The notes under the pieces: generated by a model
Seen by the model: the letters and a program-made list of their open reading frames with translations, nothing else
Told to the model about the DNA's origin: nothing
The model's database searches: none
Assembly (NCBI GenBank): GCA_043763155.1
Contig: JAYULW010000065.1
Coordinates: 1 to 64,000 of the forward strand
Direction of reading: 5' to 3'
From: JANYBV01 sp043763155
GTDB taxonomy: Bacteria > Pseudomonadota > Alphaproteobacteria > Rickettsiales > SXRF01
DNA: 64,000 nucleotides
Position numbers and translations under genes: made by a program
Shown here: one piece after another, positions 1-8,255 of the stretch
How positions within the stretch are numbered: the stretch's first letter is position 1
Layout: every line of letters starts with the position of its first letter

Positions 1-66
1 CACGTGAATACGGTCGGCTTCGTTCAGCGCGATGATAAAGACAGAAATGGGAAGGCGCTGCGACAT
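1..66 (-). CDS. Glycosyltransferase family 2, N-terminal fragment
   Basis: Only the first 22 codons are in the window; the gene runs off the left edge. The ATG is at 66-64. The translation has a short polar lead, a hydrophobic strand (ISVFIIALNEADRI), then an Asn-Glu-Ala turn. This is the typical first beta strand of GT-A family 2 glycosyltransferases, including the WaaE/KdtX-like LPS core enzymes, where it forms the nucleotide-sugar site. It is divergent from the family 4 glycosyltransferase at 138, with about 70 bases between them, so the two probably share a promoter region and act on the same surface glycan. The assignment rests on this motif alone. Confidence 0.6.
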   Translation of the reverse strand, partial: MSQRLPISVFIIALNEADRIHV

Positions 67-137
67 GGTAAACGATTGACGTTGTTATGAAACAGGTTAA
101 GGTTTGCACCAGATTCGGGCAATGTAAAGGCTAATCC

Positions 138-1181
138 ATGCATATTGTGAATATCATGCTGAGTTCCGGCAGCGGCGGCATTGAGCAGGCCTTCCTTGAT
201 TATTGCGAGGGGCTTAAGGCGCGCGGCCATACGGTGACGCCCATTACCCTGCCCAAGGCCGATGTGAACAGCAAGCTCAAGAAAATGGGCCTGCGGCCCA
301 TGCATTTAAGCAATTGCGGCGAATGGGATTTGCTGGCGCGGTGGATTTTGAAGCGGATATTGCGGCAGTTGAAGCCGGATATTATCCTTGCGCAGACCAA
401 CCGGGCGTTTGCGCTGGCGCATAAGGGCGCGCGCGGGTTGTGCCCGATTGTGGGGATTGCGCATAATTACAACAAACGCGCCAGCCGCTATGTGGCGGCG
501 GATGCGGTGTTTGCGACCACGCATGACCTGATCCAGTTTGTGATGGCGCAGAATGTGGATGAGGCGCGGATTTTTCATATTCCGAACATGGTGCGCTGTG
601 AGGCGCTTCCGGTACGGCAAGCGGCGAAGCCTGTGCCGCTTATCGGGTCCATGGGGCGGCTGGTGGAGAAGAAGGGTTTTGATGTTTTCATTGATGCGCT
701 GCAGATTCTGAAACAAAAGGGGCATTTGTTTAAGGCAGTGCTGGGTGGCACGGGCATTGAGCTGAAGGCGCTGAAAAAGCGCGCTCATGATGCGGGCCTG
801 AAGGATGTGCTGACGTTTTTGAACTGGGTGGATGATAAGAAAGCGTTCTACACGGGGCTGGATATGTTTGTGCTGCCTTCGCACCATGAGCCGTTTGGCA
901 TTGTGCTGCTGGAGGCGTTTACGTATGGCACACCGGTGGTTTCGACGGATTCGGAAGGACCGAAGGATATTATCACGCCGAATTTTGATGCGCTTCTGGT
1001 GCATAAGAACAGCGCGAAGGAGTTGGCCGATGCGATGGAGGCTTTGCTGAAAGACCCGGACATGGCGGCGAGGCTTGCCACCAATGGATTTGTGAAAGCG
1101 AAGACGCAATATTCCATTGAGGGCGTGAGCGAGCGCATTGAGCTTGCGGCCGCGCAGATTTGCCTGCGCTGGGCAGCCTAG
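138..1181 (+). CDS. Glycosyltransferase family 4 (GT-B fold)
   Basis: This 347-residue protein has the GT-B two-domain layout. The N-terminal domain opens with a strand and glycine turn (SGSGGIEQ, residues 10-17). The C-terminal nucleotide-sugar domain starts near residue 167 with GSMGRLVEKKGFD. The E-x7-E donor motif is complete (E251 and E259 in HEPFGIVLLEAF). Family 4 enzymes transfer sugars from NDP-sugars with retention of configuration, mostly to LPS or exopolysaccharide on the cytoplasmic face of the membrane. The ATG at 138 follows an AAAGG ribosome site by about 7 bases. The neighbour on the other strand is a family 2 glycosyltransferase, which supports an LPS core or surface glycan role. 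The sugar specificity cannot be read from the sequence. Confidence 0.85.
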   Translation: MHIVNIMLSSGSGGIEQAFLDYCEGLKARGHTVTPITLPKADVNSKLKKMGLRPMHLSNCGEWDLLARWILKRILRQLKPDIILAQTNRAFALAHKGARGLCPIVGIAHNYNKRASRYVAADAVFATTHDLIQFVMAQNVDEARIFHIPNMVRCEALPVRQAAKPVPLIGSMGRLVEKKGFDVFIDALQILKQKGHLFKAVLGGTGIELKALKKRAHDAGLKDVLTFLNWVDDKKAFYTGLDMFVLPSHHEPFGIVLLEAFTYGTPVVSTDSEGPKDIITPNFDALLVHKNSAKELADAMEALLKDPDMAARLATNGFVKAKTQYSIEGVSERIELAAAQICLRWAA

Positions 1182-1900
1182 GCTGCTTTTAATTGTAAGG
1201 ATGCGAGGATGGCATCGGCTGCGGCTTTGGGGTCGGCGGCTTCGGTGATGGGGCGGCCAATCACCAGATAATCCGCGCCGAGGTCGAGCGCTTCACGCGG
1301 GGTCATGGTGCGTTTCTGGTCGCCTGCGGCGGAGCCTTCGGGGCGGATGCCGGGCACGATTAATTTGAAATCCGCGCCGCAATGTTCGCGCAGCATGGCA
1401 ATTTCCATTGGGGAACACACCACACCATCCAGCCCGGTTTGCTGGGCGAGGTCGGCGAGCTGGCGCACCTGGTCGGACAGCGACTGGTCAACGCCGATAG
1501 CGGAGAGATCATGCTGGTCGAGGCTGGTGAGCATGGTTACTCCCACCACCATGGGGCGGGCTTTGCCGGTGGTTGCGGCGACTTCCATGGAGGCGTCAAT
1601 GGCTGCGCGCAGCATGGCGCGGCCGCCTTGGGTGTGGACGGTCATCATGAAGGTATCAATACCTGCGGTGGCGCGGATGGCGCCTGCGACGGTGTTGGGG
1701 ATGTCATGAAATTTCAAATCGAGGAAAATGGGGGATTTGGGGCTGGTGACTTCGCGCACGCCGATTGCACCGTTGGCGGTGAAAAATTCAAGGCCGAGTT
1801 TAATTGCGCCCACGCTTCCGGCGAGGGAGTGCGCGAGGTCGCGCGCTTGTTCCACGTCGGTGGTGTCCAGCGCGCAGATGATGGGGTTGTGGTGGAGCAT
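1178..1900 (-). CDS. pyrF: Orotidine 5'-phosphate decarboxylase
   Basis: PyrF decarboxylates OMP to UMP, the last step of de novo pyrimidine synthesis, in the cytoplasm. The 240-residue product has the TIM-barrel signature DLKFHDIPNTV (residues 61-71) with the catalytic D61-K63-D66 set. It also has D11 in the first strand (CALDT), K34, and a late phosphate-binding segment ending VIGRPIT. I chose the ATG at 1900-1898: it lies 1 base past the pyrC stop (1902-1904), whereas longer frames would run into pyrC. It is the last gene of the pyrB/GT-C-like/pyrC/pyrF operon. Its 3' end overlaps the convergent glycosyltransferase by 4 bases. Confidence 0.95.
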   Translation of the reverse strand: MLHHNPIICALDTTDVEQARDLAHSLAGSVGAIKLGLEFFTANGAIGVREVTSPKSPIFLDLKFHDIPNTVAGAIRATAGIDTFMMTVHTQGGRAMLRAAIDASMEVAATTGKARPMVVGVTMLTSLDQHDLSAIGVDQSLSDQVRQLADLAQQTGLDGVVCSPMEIAMLREHCGADFKLIVPGIRPEGSAAGDQKRTMTPREALDLGADYLVIGRPITEAADPKAAADAILASLQLKAA

Positions 1901-1901
1901 G

Positions 1902-3242
1902 CTAGTATTCCAGCGAGAATACGGTGTCGCCGCCGACCACGGTGCGGATGGCACGGCCTTTGACGGGCCAGTCATCGAACGGGGAGTTCAGGGATTTGCT
2001 CACAAACTGCTTGGGGTCGAGGACCCATTCGACGGTGAGGTCAATGAGGGTGAGGTCGGCGCGCGCGCCTTTTTTCAGGCGGCCTGCTTTTTCGTTGATC
2101 ACGTCGGCGGCTTTGTAGGTCATGGCGGCCATGACGTCGCGCAGGGGCATGATGCCTTTGTGGTATAGCGCTAGGGAGAGAGGCAACATGGTTTCGAGGC
2201 CCACGATGCCCATGGCGGCGCTGGCGAGGGGCACGCGCTTGCTTTCCTGATCGTGGGGGGCGTGGTCGGTGGCGATGGCGTCAATGGTGCCATCTTTCAG
2301 GCCTTCGATAACGGCGAGGCGGTCTTTTTCGGCGCGAAGGGGCGGGTTCATTTTGCTGAAGGTGCGGTAGTCCATCACGGCTTCATCGGTGAGGGTGAAG
2401 TGGTGTGGGGCGGCTTCGGCGGTGACGCGCAGGCCCTTCTTTTTGGCGCGGCGAACGGCGTCAATGGCCTCAGCGGTGGAGATGTGGAGGACGTGGTAGC
2501 GGCCCCCGGTGAGTTCGGTGAGGACGATGTCGCGCTCTACGATGACGGCTTCGGCGGCGTTGGGCGCACCAGCCACGCCCAGATGTGCGGACACTTTGCC
2601 TTCGTTCATGCATGCGCCGCAGGAGAGGTTCAGGTCCTCGGCGTGTTGGGCCACGGGGATGCCGAATTCCTTGGAATAAGCGAGTGCTTTACGCATTACG
2701 CCTGCGTTCATGACGGGCAGGCCGTCGTCGGTGAAGCCTACTGCGCCAGCTTCGCGGAGCAGGCCCATTTCGGTGATTTCCTGACCCTTCATGCCTTTGC
2801 TGATGCAGGCATAGGGGCGGACATTGACGAAAGAGGTTTCGCGCGCGCGGCGGTAAATGTAGGCGACCACGGAAATATCATCAATCACGGGCTTGGTGTT
2901 TGGCATGCAGGCAACGGTGGTGACACCACCTGCTGCGGAGGACTTACTGCCGGTGTGGATGGTTTCTTTGTATTCCTGGCCGGGTTCGCGGAAATGCACC
3001 TGAATGTCGAGCAGGCCGGGGGAAAGGATGTGGCCTTTGCAATCTACCACTTCTGCGCCTTCGGGGATGCCGCCGTTGAAAATAGCGGGGCCGAAATCGG
3101 CGATCTGGTCGCCAATCGTGAGCAGGCCGCCCTTCTGGTCAATGCCGGATTCGGGGTCGAACAAGCGGGCGTTGATGTAGGCCACCTTTTTGTTGGTGTC
3201 GTTTTTCCAGCTTGGCAGGGCGAAGGTTTGTTTCGGGGTCAT
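1902..3242 (-). CDS. pyrC: Dihydroorotase, class I type, with altered HxH motif
   Basis: PyrC closes N-carbamoyl-aspartate to dihydroorotate, the third step of UMP synthesis. The 446-residue length and long N-terminal beta domain fit the class I amidohydrolase type. Family metal ligands visible are H83, D172 (FTDDG), H200 (AQHAED), H253 (HISTAE) and D326 (ATDHAPH), and the substrate-binding R85 is present. The first His of the usual D-x-H-x-H motif is Gln81 (D-I-Q-V-H), so one metal ligand appears to be missing. The protein may be a working variant with one changed site, or a partner-type dihydroorotase. It sits 8 bases after the GT-C-like gene and just before pyrF. No second dihydroorotase is in the window. 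Confidence 0.9.
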   Translation of the reverse strand: MTPKQTFALPSWKNDTNKKVAYINARLFDPESGIDQKGGLLTIGDQIADFGPAIFNGGIPEGAEVVDCKGHILSPGLLDIQVHFREPGQEYKETIHTGSKSSAAGGVTTVACMPNTKPVIDDISVVAYIYRRARETSFVNVRPYACISKGMKGQEITEMGLLREAGAVGFTDDGLPVMNAGVMRKALAYSKEFGIPVAQHAEDLNLSCGACMNEGKVSAHLGVAGAPNAAEAVIVERDIVLTELTGGRYHVLHISTAEAIDAVRRAKKKGLRVTAEAAPHHFTLTDEAVMDYRTFSKMNPPLRAEKDRLAVIEGLKDGTIDAIATDHAPHDQESKRVPLASAAMGIVGLETMLPLSLALYHKGIMPLRDVMAAMTYKAADVINEKAGRLKKGARADLTLIDLTVEWVLDPKQFVSKSLNSPFDDWPVKGRAIRTVVGGDTVFSLEY

Positions 3243-3250
3243 GACTCGTC

Positions 3251-4738
3251 TCAGGGTTTAGAGGTAATGGGCACGTAGATTGCCAGGCGGCGGTTATTGA
3301 GGGAGTCCAGCGCGTAGCCCTCAGGGTAATCCATGTATTTTACCATCCGGTAATACATATTCAGGTTCGGCAGGTTATAATGGATGTTCTTGCCGGGGAT
3401 GATAACACCGAATTTCTGTTGTGCAATGGCCGTTTCCAGCTCTTTTCCGAGTTTTACTTTAAGCCCTGTATCCGGCCCCAGATTGGCGCGGAACAGGTCG
3501 TAGGCGGCCATGCCATAAGAGTAGGTTTTTTTGCCCACGCGCTCGGAGATAAACTGGATGTCGGGCATGAAGGCATCGCCCTTATAAGTGCCGATTTCAG
3601 CGAGAAAAGCATCGGCGGCGGCAGCGGATTTGGGGCTGGGAGCCAGCGGCAGGGGGTCATAAATCAGGCTGATGAGCTGGGCGAAGATGAGTAGGCCCGA
3701 AGCAATGGCAAGGCGGGGCTTTTGCCGGAGCTGGTCTGCAAAGCCCAAACCCGCTACCAGCGCGAGGATGGCATGCATGGGCATGAGGTTGTTGTAATAG
3801 CCGTAGCGGTGCAGGCGGGCGGAGTAGCATACGGTGATGGCCGTGAGCGCGAGGACGCCGTAAAAGATGGCTTTTTTGCGGTCCGTTACACACCAGAAAC
3901 CTACTGCGATCAGGGCAGCGCCCAGCACGTAGCCTTGCAGGCGCAGCAAATCATCGCGCCAGAAAGCAAAATAGACCAGCGGATCGGTGTTGTGGTTCAT
4001 CGGGATTTTCATGGTGTAAAACCAGAACCAGCCGCCGGTGGTAAGCTGGTACAGGGTGATGGTGACCAGCAGCGAGATTGCTGCGGCGGCACTGGCGGTG
4101 AGGCCGAAGCGGCGGTTCAGGAATATGGCGGCGCATAGCGGCGGGATGAGCAGGCCGAGGCTGGTTTGCTTGGCGTAGAAGGCGGCGCAGGCAAGCAGCC
4201 CTGCCCGGATGGCAGTTTTTTTGCCTTCGCCGAAGCGCAGCAAATACAGGGCGGCGACGCTTAGGAAAAGCGCAAGGCTATCCACACGGGCGATGTCGAA
4301 CCAGCGGCCACTGAGGCGGTAGGTGGCAAATAGCAGGCCCGTGGTGAGCAGGCCGCACTGCCAGTTGCCCCCTTCCCTTCGCACCCATTGGAAGAATACA
4401 GCGGCAACGCCGAAAATGGAGAGGGTGGAAACCAGCCTTCCGGCGATGAAATCCATGCCGGTGAACCATGAGGCGACGACGGAGAAATAATAAAATAACG
4501 GGGTGTAGAGGAGCGAGACATATTCAAGCGTGGGGGCGGCGTAGATGGCGTGGCCTTCGCGGGCGCGGCGCACGATGTCCATGCTCTGGCCCTCGATCCA
4601 TTCCAGCTGGAAGGGGTAGGACATGGAGTAGAGCGCGACATAGGTAAAAGCGAGGAGGAACCATGCGCCAAGCGCAGCGCAGACTGCTTCGAGAATACGG
4701 TTGGATGTTTGCGCCTGAGGCGACATCCGAGGCGTCAT
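3251..4738 (-). CDS. Multi-pass membrane protein, GT-C glycosyltransferase-like
   Basis: This is a 495-residue integral membrane protein. A hydrophobic segment at residues 18-38 is followed by a first periplasmic loop with acidic residues (E46 and E49 in QLEWIEG) and a YTPLFYY motif near residue 77. About nine more hydrophobic segments lie up to residue 370, and a soluble C-terminal domain of about 120 residues follows. This layout matches lipid-linked-sugar-using GT-C enzymes (PMT/ArnT type), whose first loop carries the catalytic acid. No substrate can be named. Its ATG overlaps the pyrB stop as ATGA (4735-4738), so it is translationally coupled inside a pyrimidine operon, an unexpected place for an envelope enzyme. 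Confidence 0.6.
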   Translation of the reverse strand: MTPRMSPQAQTSNRILEAVCAALGAWFLLAFTYVALYSMSYPFQLEWIEGQSMDIVRRAREGHAIYAAPTLEYVSLLYTPLFYYFSVVASWFTGMDFIAGRLVSTLSIFGVAAVFFQWVRREGGNWQCGLLTTGLLFATYRLSGRWFDIARVDSLALFLSVAALYLLRFGEGKKTAIRAGLLACAAFYAKQTSLGLLIPPLCAAIFLNRRFGLTASAAAAISLLVTITLYQLTTGGWFWFYTMKIPMNHNTDPLVYFAFWRDDLLRLQGYVLGAALIAVGFWCVTDRKKAIFYGVLALTAITVCYSARLHRYGYYNNLMPMHAILALVAGLGFADQLRQKPRLAIASGLLIFAQLISLIYDPLPLAPSPKSAAAADAFLAEIGTYKGDAFMPDIQFISERVGKKTYSYGMAAYDLFRANLGPDTGLKVKLGKELETAIAQQKFGVIIPGKNIHYNLPNLNMYYRMVKYMDYPEGYALDSLNNRRLAIYVPITSKP

Positions 4739-5712
4739 CCTTGCGAGGCCAGCAGCTCCAGCACGGCCTGGCGCACGGCCACGCCCATTTCCACCTGTTG
4801 CAGGATCACGCTGCGGTTTAAGTCGTCGGCCAGCTTGCTGTCAATTTCCACACCGCGGTTGATAGGGCCGGGATGCATGATGAGCGCGTCGGGCTTGGCG
4901 AAGCTGAGTTTTTCCTCGTCGAGGCCGTAATAGTGGAAATATTCGCGCACGGAGGGGATGAAATTGCCTTCCATGCGCTCCAGCTGCAGGCGCAGCATCA
5001 TGATGATGTCGCAATCCTTCAGGCCTTTGCGCATGTCGTAAAACGTTTCAACGCCGAAGGATTCCGGGCAGGCGGGCATGAGGGTGGGCGGCGCGATGAT
5101 GCGCACTTTGGCACCCAGCAGGTTCAGGAGCTTGATGTTCGAGCGCGCCACGCGGCTGTGCAGGATGTCGCCGCAGATGGCAACGTTCAGGCCTTTGATG
5201 CGGCCTTTGCCCTGCATGATGGTAAGGGCGTCGAGCAATGCTTGCGTGGGGTGTTCGTGGCAACCGTCGCCGGCATTGATCACGGAGCATTCAACTTTGC
5301 GGGCCAGCAGATGCGGCGCGCCGGACTCAGGGTGGCGCACGGCGATGAAATCAGGGTGCATGGCGTTTAGCGTCATGGCGGTATCAATCAGCGTTTCGCC
5401 TTTTTTAACCGACGAGGCGCTGGCCGACATGTTGATCACGTCGGCGCCGAGGCGCTTTCCGGCCAGCTCGAAGCTGGTGCGGGTGCGGGTGGAATTTTCG
5501 AAAAACAGGTTGATGAGCGTGCGGCCTTTTAAGATGGCGTGCTTTTTATCCGGCTCACGGTTTTTTTCGATATAATATTTGGAGCGTTCGAGGATGTGGT
5601 ACACATCGTCGGGCGAGAGGCCGTCAATGCTCAGCAAATGGGGGTGGCTGAAGGATTGGGTGGGCGTAACCGCGGGTGTCACTGAGGGGGTCGTGTTCAT
5701 GGGGGCTACCAT
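4735..5712 (-). CDS. pyrB: Aspartate carbamoyltransferase catalytic subunit
   Basis: PyrB joins carbamoyl phosphate and aspartate, the committed step of pyrimidine synthesis. The carbamoyl-phosphate loop STRTRTS is near residue 75. The 80s-loop lysine (KKGET), the HPTQALLDA motif and the late HPGPINRGVEI segment are all present. No regulatory subunit pyrI is nearby, as expected for alphaproteobacteria. The start is uncertain. ATG codons at 5712 and 5700 and a TTG at 5736 are in frame, and none has a clear ribosome site. The N-terminal 20-30 residues are Thr/Pro rich and precede the conserved core. It is the first gene of the pyrB-pyrC-pyrF operon and diverges from the TadD-like lipoprotein gene. 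Confidence 0.95.
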   Translation of the reverse strand: MVAPMNTTPSVTPAVTPTQSFSHPHLLSIDGLSPDDVYHILERSKYYIEKNREPDKKHAILKGRTLINLFFENSTRTRTSFELAGKRLGADVINMSASASSVKKGETLIDTAMTLNAMHPDFIAVRHPESGAPHLLARKVECSVINAGDGCHEHPTQALLDALTIMQGKGRIKGLNVAICGDILHSRVARSNIKLLNLLGAKVRIIAPPTLMPACPESFGVETFYDMRKGLKDCDIIMMLRLQLERMEGNFIPSVREYFHYYGLDEEKLSFAKPDALIMHPGPINRGVEIDSKLADDLNRSVILQQVEMGVAVRQAVLELLASQG

Positions 5713-5796
5713 AAACACAGAATTAATTTTGCGCAATTAGTACTTTACTGGTACAAAAAAACTTGTAGTGCACCGCTTGAGGGGAAAAATTGATTT

Positions 5797-6885
5797 ATGC
5801 GTATAAAATTGCTGTTTATTTCCACGGCCCTTATCTCTTTAAGCCTGCTGGGCTGCTCCGGGGGCGCAGGCCCTGTGGACTCCAAACAGTTCCTTAGCAC
5901 CCTTGACGGGCCGAAGGTTACCAGCGTGAACGAAGCCCTTTTGCAGTCGGCAACGCAGGCCGAGGCGCAGGGTAACTTTAAGGTAGCCGCCCAAGCCTAC
6001 GAACAGGTGCTGGAAAAAGAACCGGACAATACCGGGGTGATGCTTTCGCTGGGCGATAGTTACCGCCGCGACGCGCAAACGCCTAAAGCCATTGCGGTGT
6101 ATGACGCGCTGCTGGCAAAAGATCCGAAAAATGTGGGCGCGAAGGAAGGCAAAGGCCTGGCCCTTATCGCCAGTGGCGATTTCGATACGCCTGCGGTGTT
6201 GTTTGACGAGGTGATGCAGGTGGATGCGAAGCGCTGGAAAACGCTGAACGCGCTGGGCATTTTGTTTACCACCCGCAACATGCAGCCCGAAGCGCAGCAA
6301 TATTTCAACGAGGCGCTGCAGTACCACCCCAATTCCGCCTCGATCCTGAATAACCTGGGCCTGAGCCAGGCGCTGGAACGCAAGTTCGATAATTCCGTGG
6401 GCACGCTGAGCAAGGCGTCGGGCTTTGCGGCGAACGGCTCGGTGGAGCGCAAGCGTATTGACCTGAACACCGCGCTGGTGCTGGCAAGCGCGGGCAAGGT
6501 GGATGATGCGAAAGGCATTGCCGAGCAGTATTTGTCGGGCGCGGAGCTGGATAATAATCTGGGCCTGTATGCGCATCTCGCCAAGGACGATAAAATGGCC
6601 AAGGCCTATTTGAACAAGGCGCTTTCAGACAGCAAAGTGTATTACGCGAAAGCATGGGACAATCTGGAAGACCTGAACAAGCAGGCTCCTTCGGAAGATG
6701 CAAAACCAGAGCCTGCGAAAAAAGCACCCGCCGAGAAAAAAACGGTGAAGGACAAGCAAAGCGCCCTGCCCGCCCCGGCTGCGCCGCAAGCGGCGCTTGC
6801 GCCTTCGGCTGGCCCATCGCCTGATGCAGTTCCGGCGGCAAGCCTTGCGGATGCGCCGCCCGCGCCTCCGCCGCCCCGCCACTAA
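5797..6885 (+). CDS. TadD-like TPR lipoprotein
   Basis: This 362-residue protein has a type II signal peptide with lipobox LSLLGC, so Cys20 is the likely lipidated residue. Tetratricopeptide-type helices run from about residue 48 to 290 (for example AQAYEQVLEKEPDN and SILNNLGLSQALERK). A Lys/Pro/Ala-rich tail follows (about 300-362). The pattern, including NNLGLS and the later 'NTALVLASAGKVDDA' repeat, resembles TadD, the outer-membrane-associated pilotin-like TPR protein of Tad (Flp) pilus systems. No other tad genes adjoin it, but a Flp pilin lies at 55883. A generic TPR lipoprotein is the alternative. The downstream gene begins 2 bases after the stop. Confidence 0.7.
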   Translation: MRIKLLFISTALISLSLLGCSGGAGPVDSKQFLSTLDGPKVTSVNEALLQSATQAEAQGNFKVAAQAYEQVLEKEPDNTGVMLSLGDSYRRDAQTPKAIAVYDALLAKDPKNVGAKEGKGLALIASGDFDTPAVLFDEVMQVDAKRWKTLNALGILFTTRNMQPEAQQYFNEALQYHPNSASILNNLGLSQALERKFDNSVGTLSKASGFAANGSVERKRIDLNTALVLASAGKVDDAKGIAEQYLSGAELDNNLGLYAHLAKDDKMAKAYLNKALSDSKVYYAKAWDNLEDLNKQAPSEDAKPEPAKKAPAEKKTVKDKQSALPAPAAPQAALAPSAGPSPDAVPAASLADAPPAPPPPRH

Positions 6886-6887
6886 GC

Positions 6888-7304
6888 ATGCCCGCCCCTT
6901 CTCCTTCGGCTGGCGTATTTTTTGCGCAAGCCTTTGAGCGCCAGTGCCGCGATGCGCTTTCGCGCAAGCTTGCGGCCGTCAGCAGTTTCAAGAAAGCACT
7001 CGCAGGCATCACCAATGTTTCCGACGCGCAAGCCAAGGGCTATGCGCCTAGCGAAGCGCAGATTGCAGCCATTGCCTCCAGCATCGAAATGGCGGCCAAT
7101 AGCTGTTATGCGTCGGCGGGGTTTTGTGGGCTTTCGGGCGAAAAGGCCGCGCAGACTTTAGTGCAGAGCCTGCACACGCATGTCAGTCAGATGAATGACC
7201 AATGGCGCACCAGCGGTCAGTTCGCGTTCAGCGCGGATGATTTGAGCGATATGATGGATGAAGCACGCGGTATGATCGCAGCCAAACATAGCGATTTAGC
7301 CTAG
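6888..7304 (+). CDS. Unknown 138-residue protein coupled to TadD-like gene
   Basis: I do not recognise this protein. It is predicted mostly alpha-helical, with no signal peptide or membrane segment. It contains four cysteines (in ERQCRDA, NSCYAS and GFCGLS), of which the middle pair could be bonded or metal linked. The ATG follows the lipoprotein stop by 2 bases, which implies translational coupling and perhaps a joint role. The stop codon lies in a CCTAGG hexamer shared with the hemC stop on the other strand, so the two convergent genes overlap by 4 bases and leave no room for a terminator. Confidence 0.65.
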   Translation: MPAPSPSAGVFFAQAFERQCRDALSRKLAAVSSFKKALAGITNVSDAQAKGYAPSEAQIAAIASSIEMAANSCYASAGFCGLSGEKAAQTLVQSLHTHVSQMNDQWRTSGQFAFSADDLSDMMDEARGMIAAKHSDLA

Positions 7305-8221
7305 GCTTTCAGGAAATCTTTTCCGGCGGTGGCGAGCAGCTCTTCACCGGCGGCAATGCCTATGGATTCGGCGTCGGTGCTGGCGCCTTCTTTTGCAATT
7401 TCGTGGTAGCTGGAACCGTCGGGGCGGATGATGAGGCCGCGGAAGGTGAGCTGGTTTCCGTCTACGGTTGCAAAGCCTGCAATCGGCGTGCGGCAGGAGC
7501 CATCGAGCGCTTGCAGGAAGGCGCGTTCGCACATTACGGCGGTTTCGGTGGCGATGTGGGCGATGGGCGACAGGGCTTCCAGCACATCCTCGTCATTTTC
7601 GCGGCACTCGATGCCGACGGCACCCTGGGCCACGGCGGGCAGGAAATCTTCGAGCGCCAGCGGGTGGCCGGACACGTCCCAGATGCTTAAGCGGTTCAGG
7701 CCTGCCATGGCCAGCATGGTTGCATCCACTACGCCTGCGTCGAGCTTGGCGAGGCGGGTTTGCACATTGCCGCGAAAGGGCACGATGTTGAGGTCGGGGC
7801 GCTGCATCAGGGCTTGGGCGGCGCGGCGCAAGGATGAGGTGCCGAAGGTTGCGCCCTTGGGCAGGTCGGCAAGTGTGCGGATGCCTTTGCCCAGCAGCAT
7901 GTCGCGGGGGTCTTCGCGTTCCAGCATGGCGCCGATGGTCAGGCCGTCGGGCAGCACGGTTTGCATGTCTTTCATGGAATGCACGGCGATATCAATTTCA
8001 TTCGCCAGCAAAGCTTCTTCTAATTCCTTGGTAAACAGGCCTTTTCCGCCCACGTCGGACAGCGGGCGGTCGAGAAATTTATCGCCGCTGGTTTGCATGG
8101 GCACGATTTCGATGGCAAGGCCAGGCCAGCTTTCGGCCAGAGCATCGGAAACCAATTGCGCCTGGGCCAGCGCCAGTGCGCTTTTCCTTGTACCGATACG
8201 GATTTTTGATAGGTTGAGCAT
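7301..8221 (-). CDS. hemC: Hydroxymethylbilane synthase (porphobilinogen deaminase)
   Basis: HemC joins four porphobilinogen units into hydroxymethylbilane in tetrapyrrole synthesis. The 306-residue product opens with IGTRKSALALAQ. It carries the catalytic Asp in HSMKD (D85), the GTSSLRRAAQ segment that contacts cofactor and substrate carboxylates (residues 127-136), and C243 in GSCRTPIAG, which holds the dipyrromethane cofactor. Length is normal for the family. It is divergent from tsaD with 34 bases between start codons, an arrangement common in alphaproteobacteria. Promoters for both must lie in that gap or within the opposing coding regions. Confidence 0.97.
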   Translation of the reverse strand: MLNLSKIRIGTRKSALALAQAQLVSDALAESWPGLAIEIVPMQTSGDKFLDRPLSDVGGKGLFTKELEEALLANEIDIAVHSMKDMQTVLPDGLTIGAMLEREDPRDMLLGKGIRTLADLPKGATFGTSSLRRAAQALMQRPDLNIVPFRGNVQTRLAKLDAGVVDATMLAMAGLNRLSIWDVSGHPLALEDFLPAVAQGAVGIECRENDEDVLEALSPIAHIATETAVMCERAFLQALDGSCRTPIAGFATVDGNQLTFRGLIIRPDGSSYHEIAKEGASTDAESIGIAAGEELLATAGKDFLKA

Positions 8222-8255
8222 CGCTTATAATTAATCCATTCCGTGTAAACAGGCA

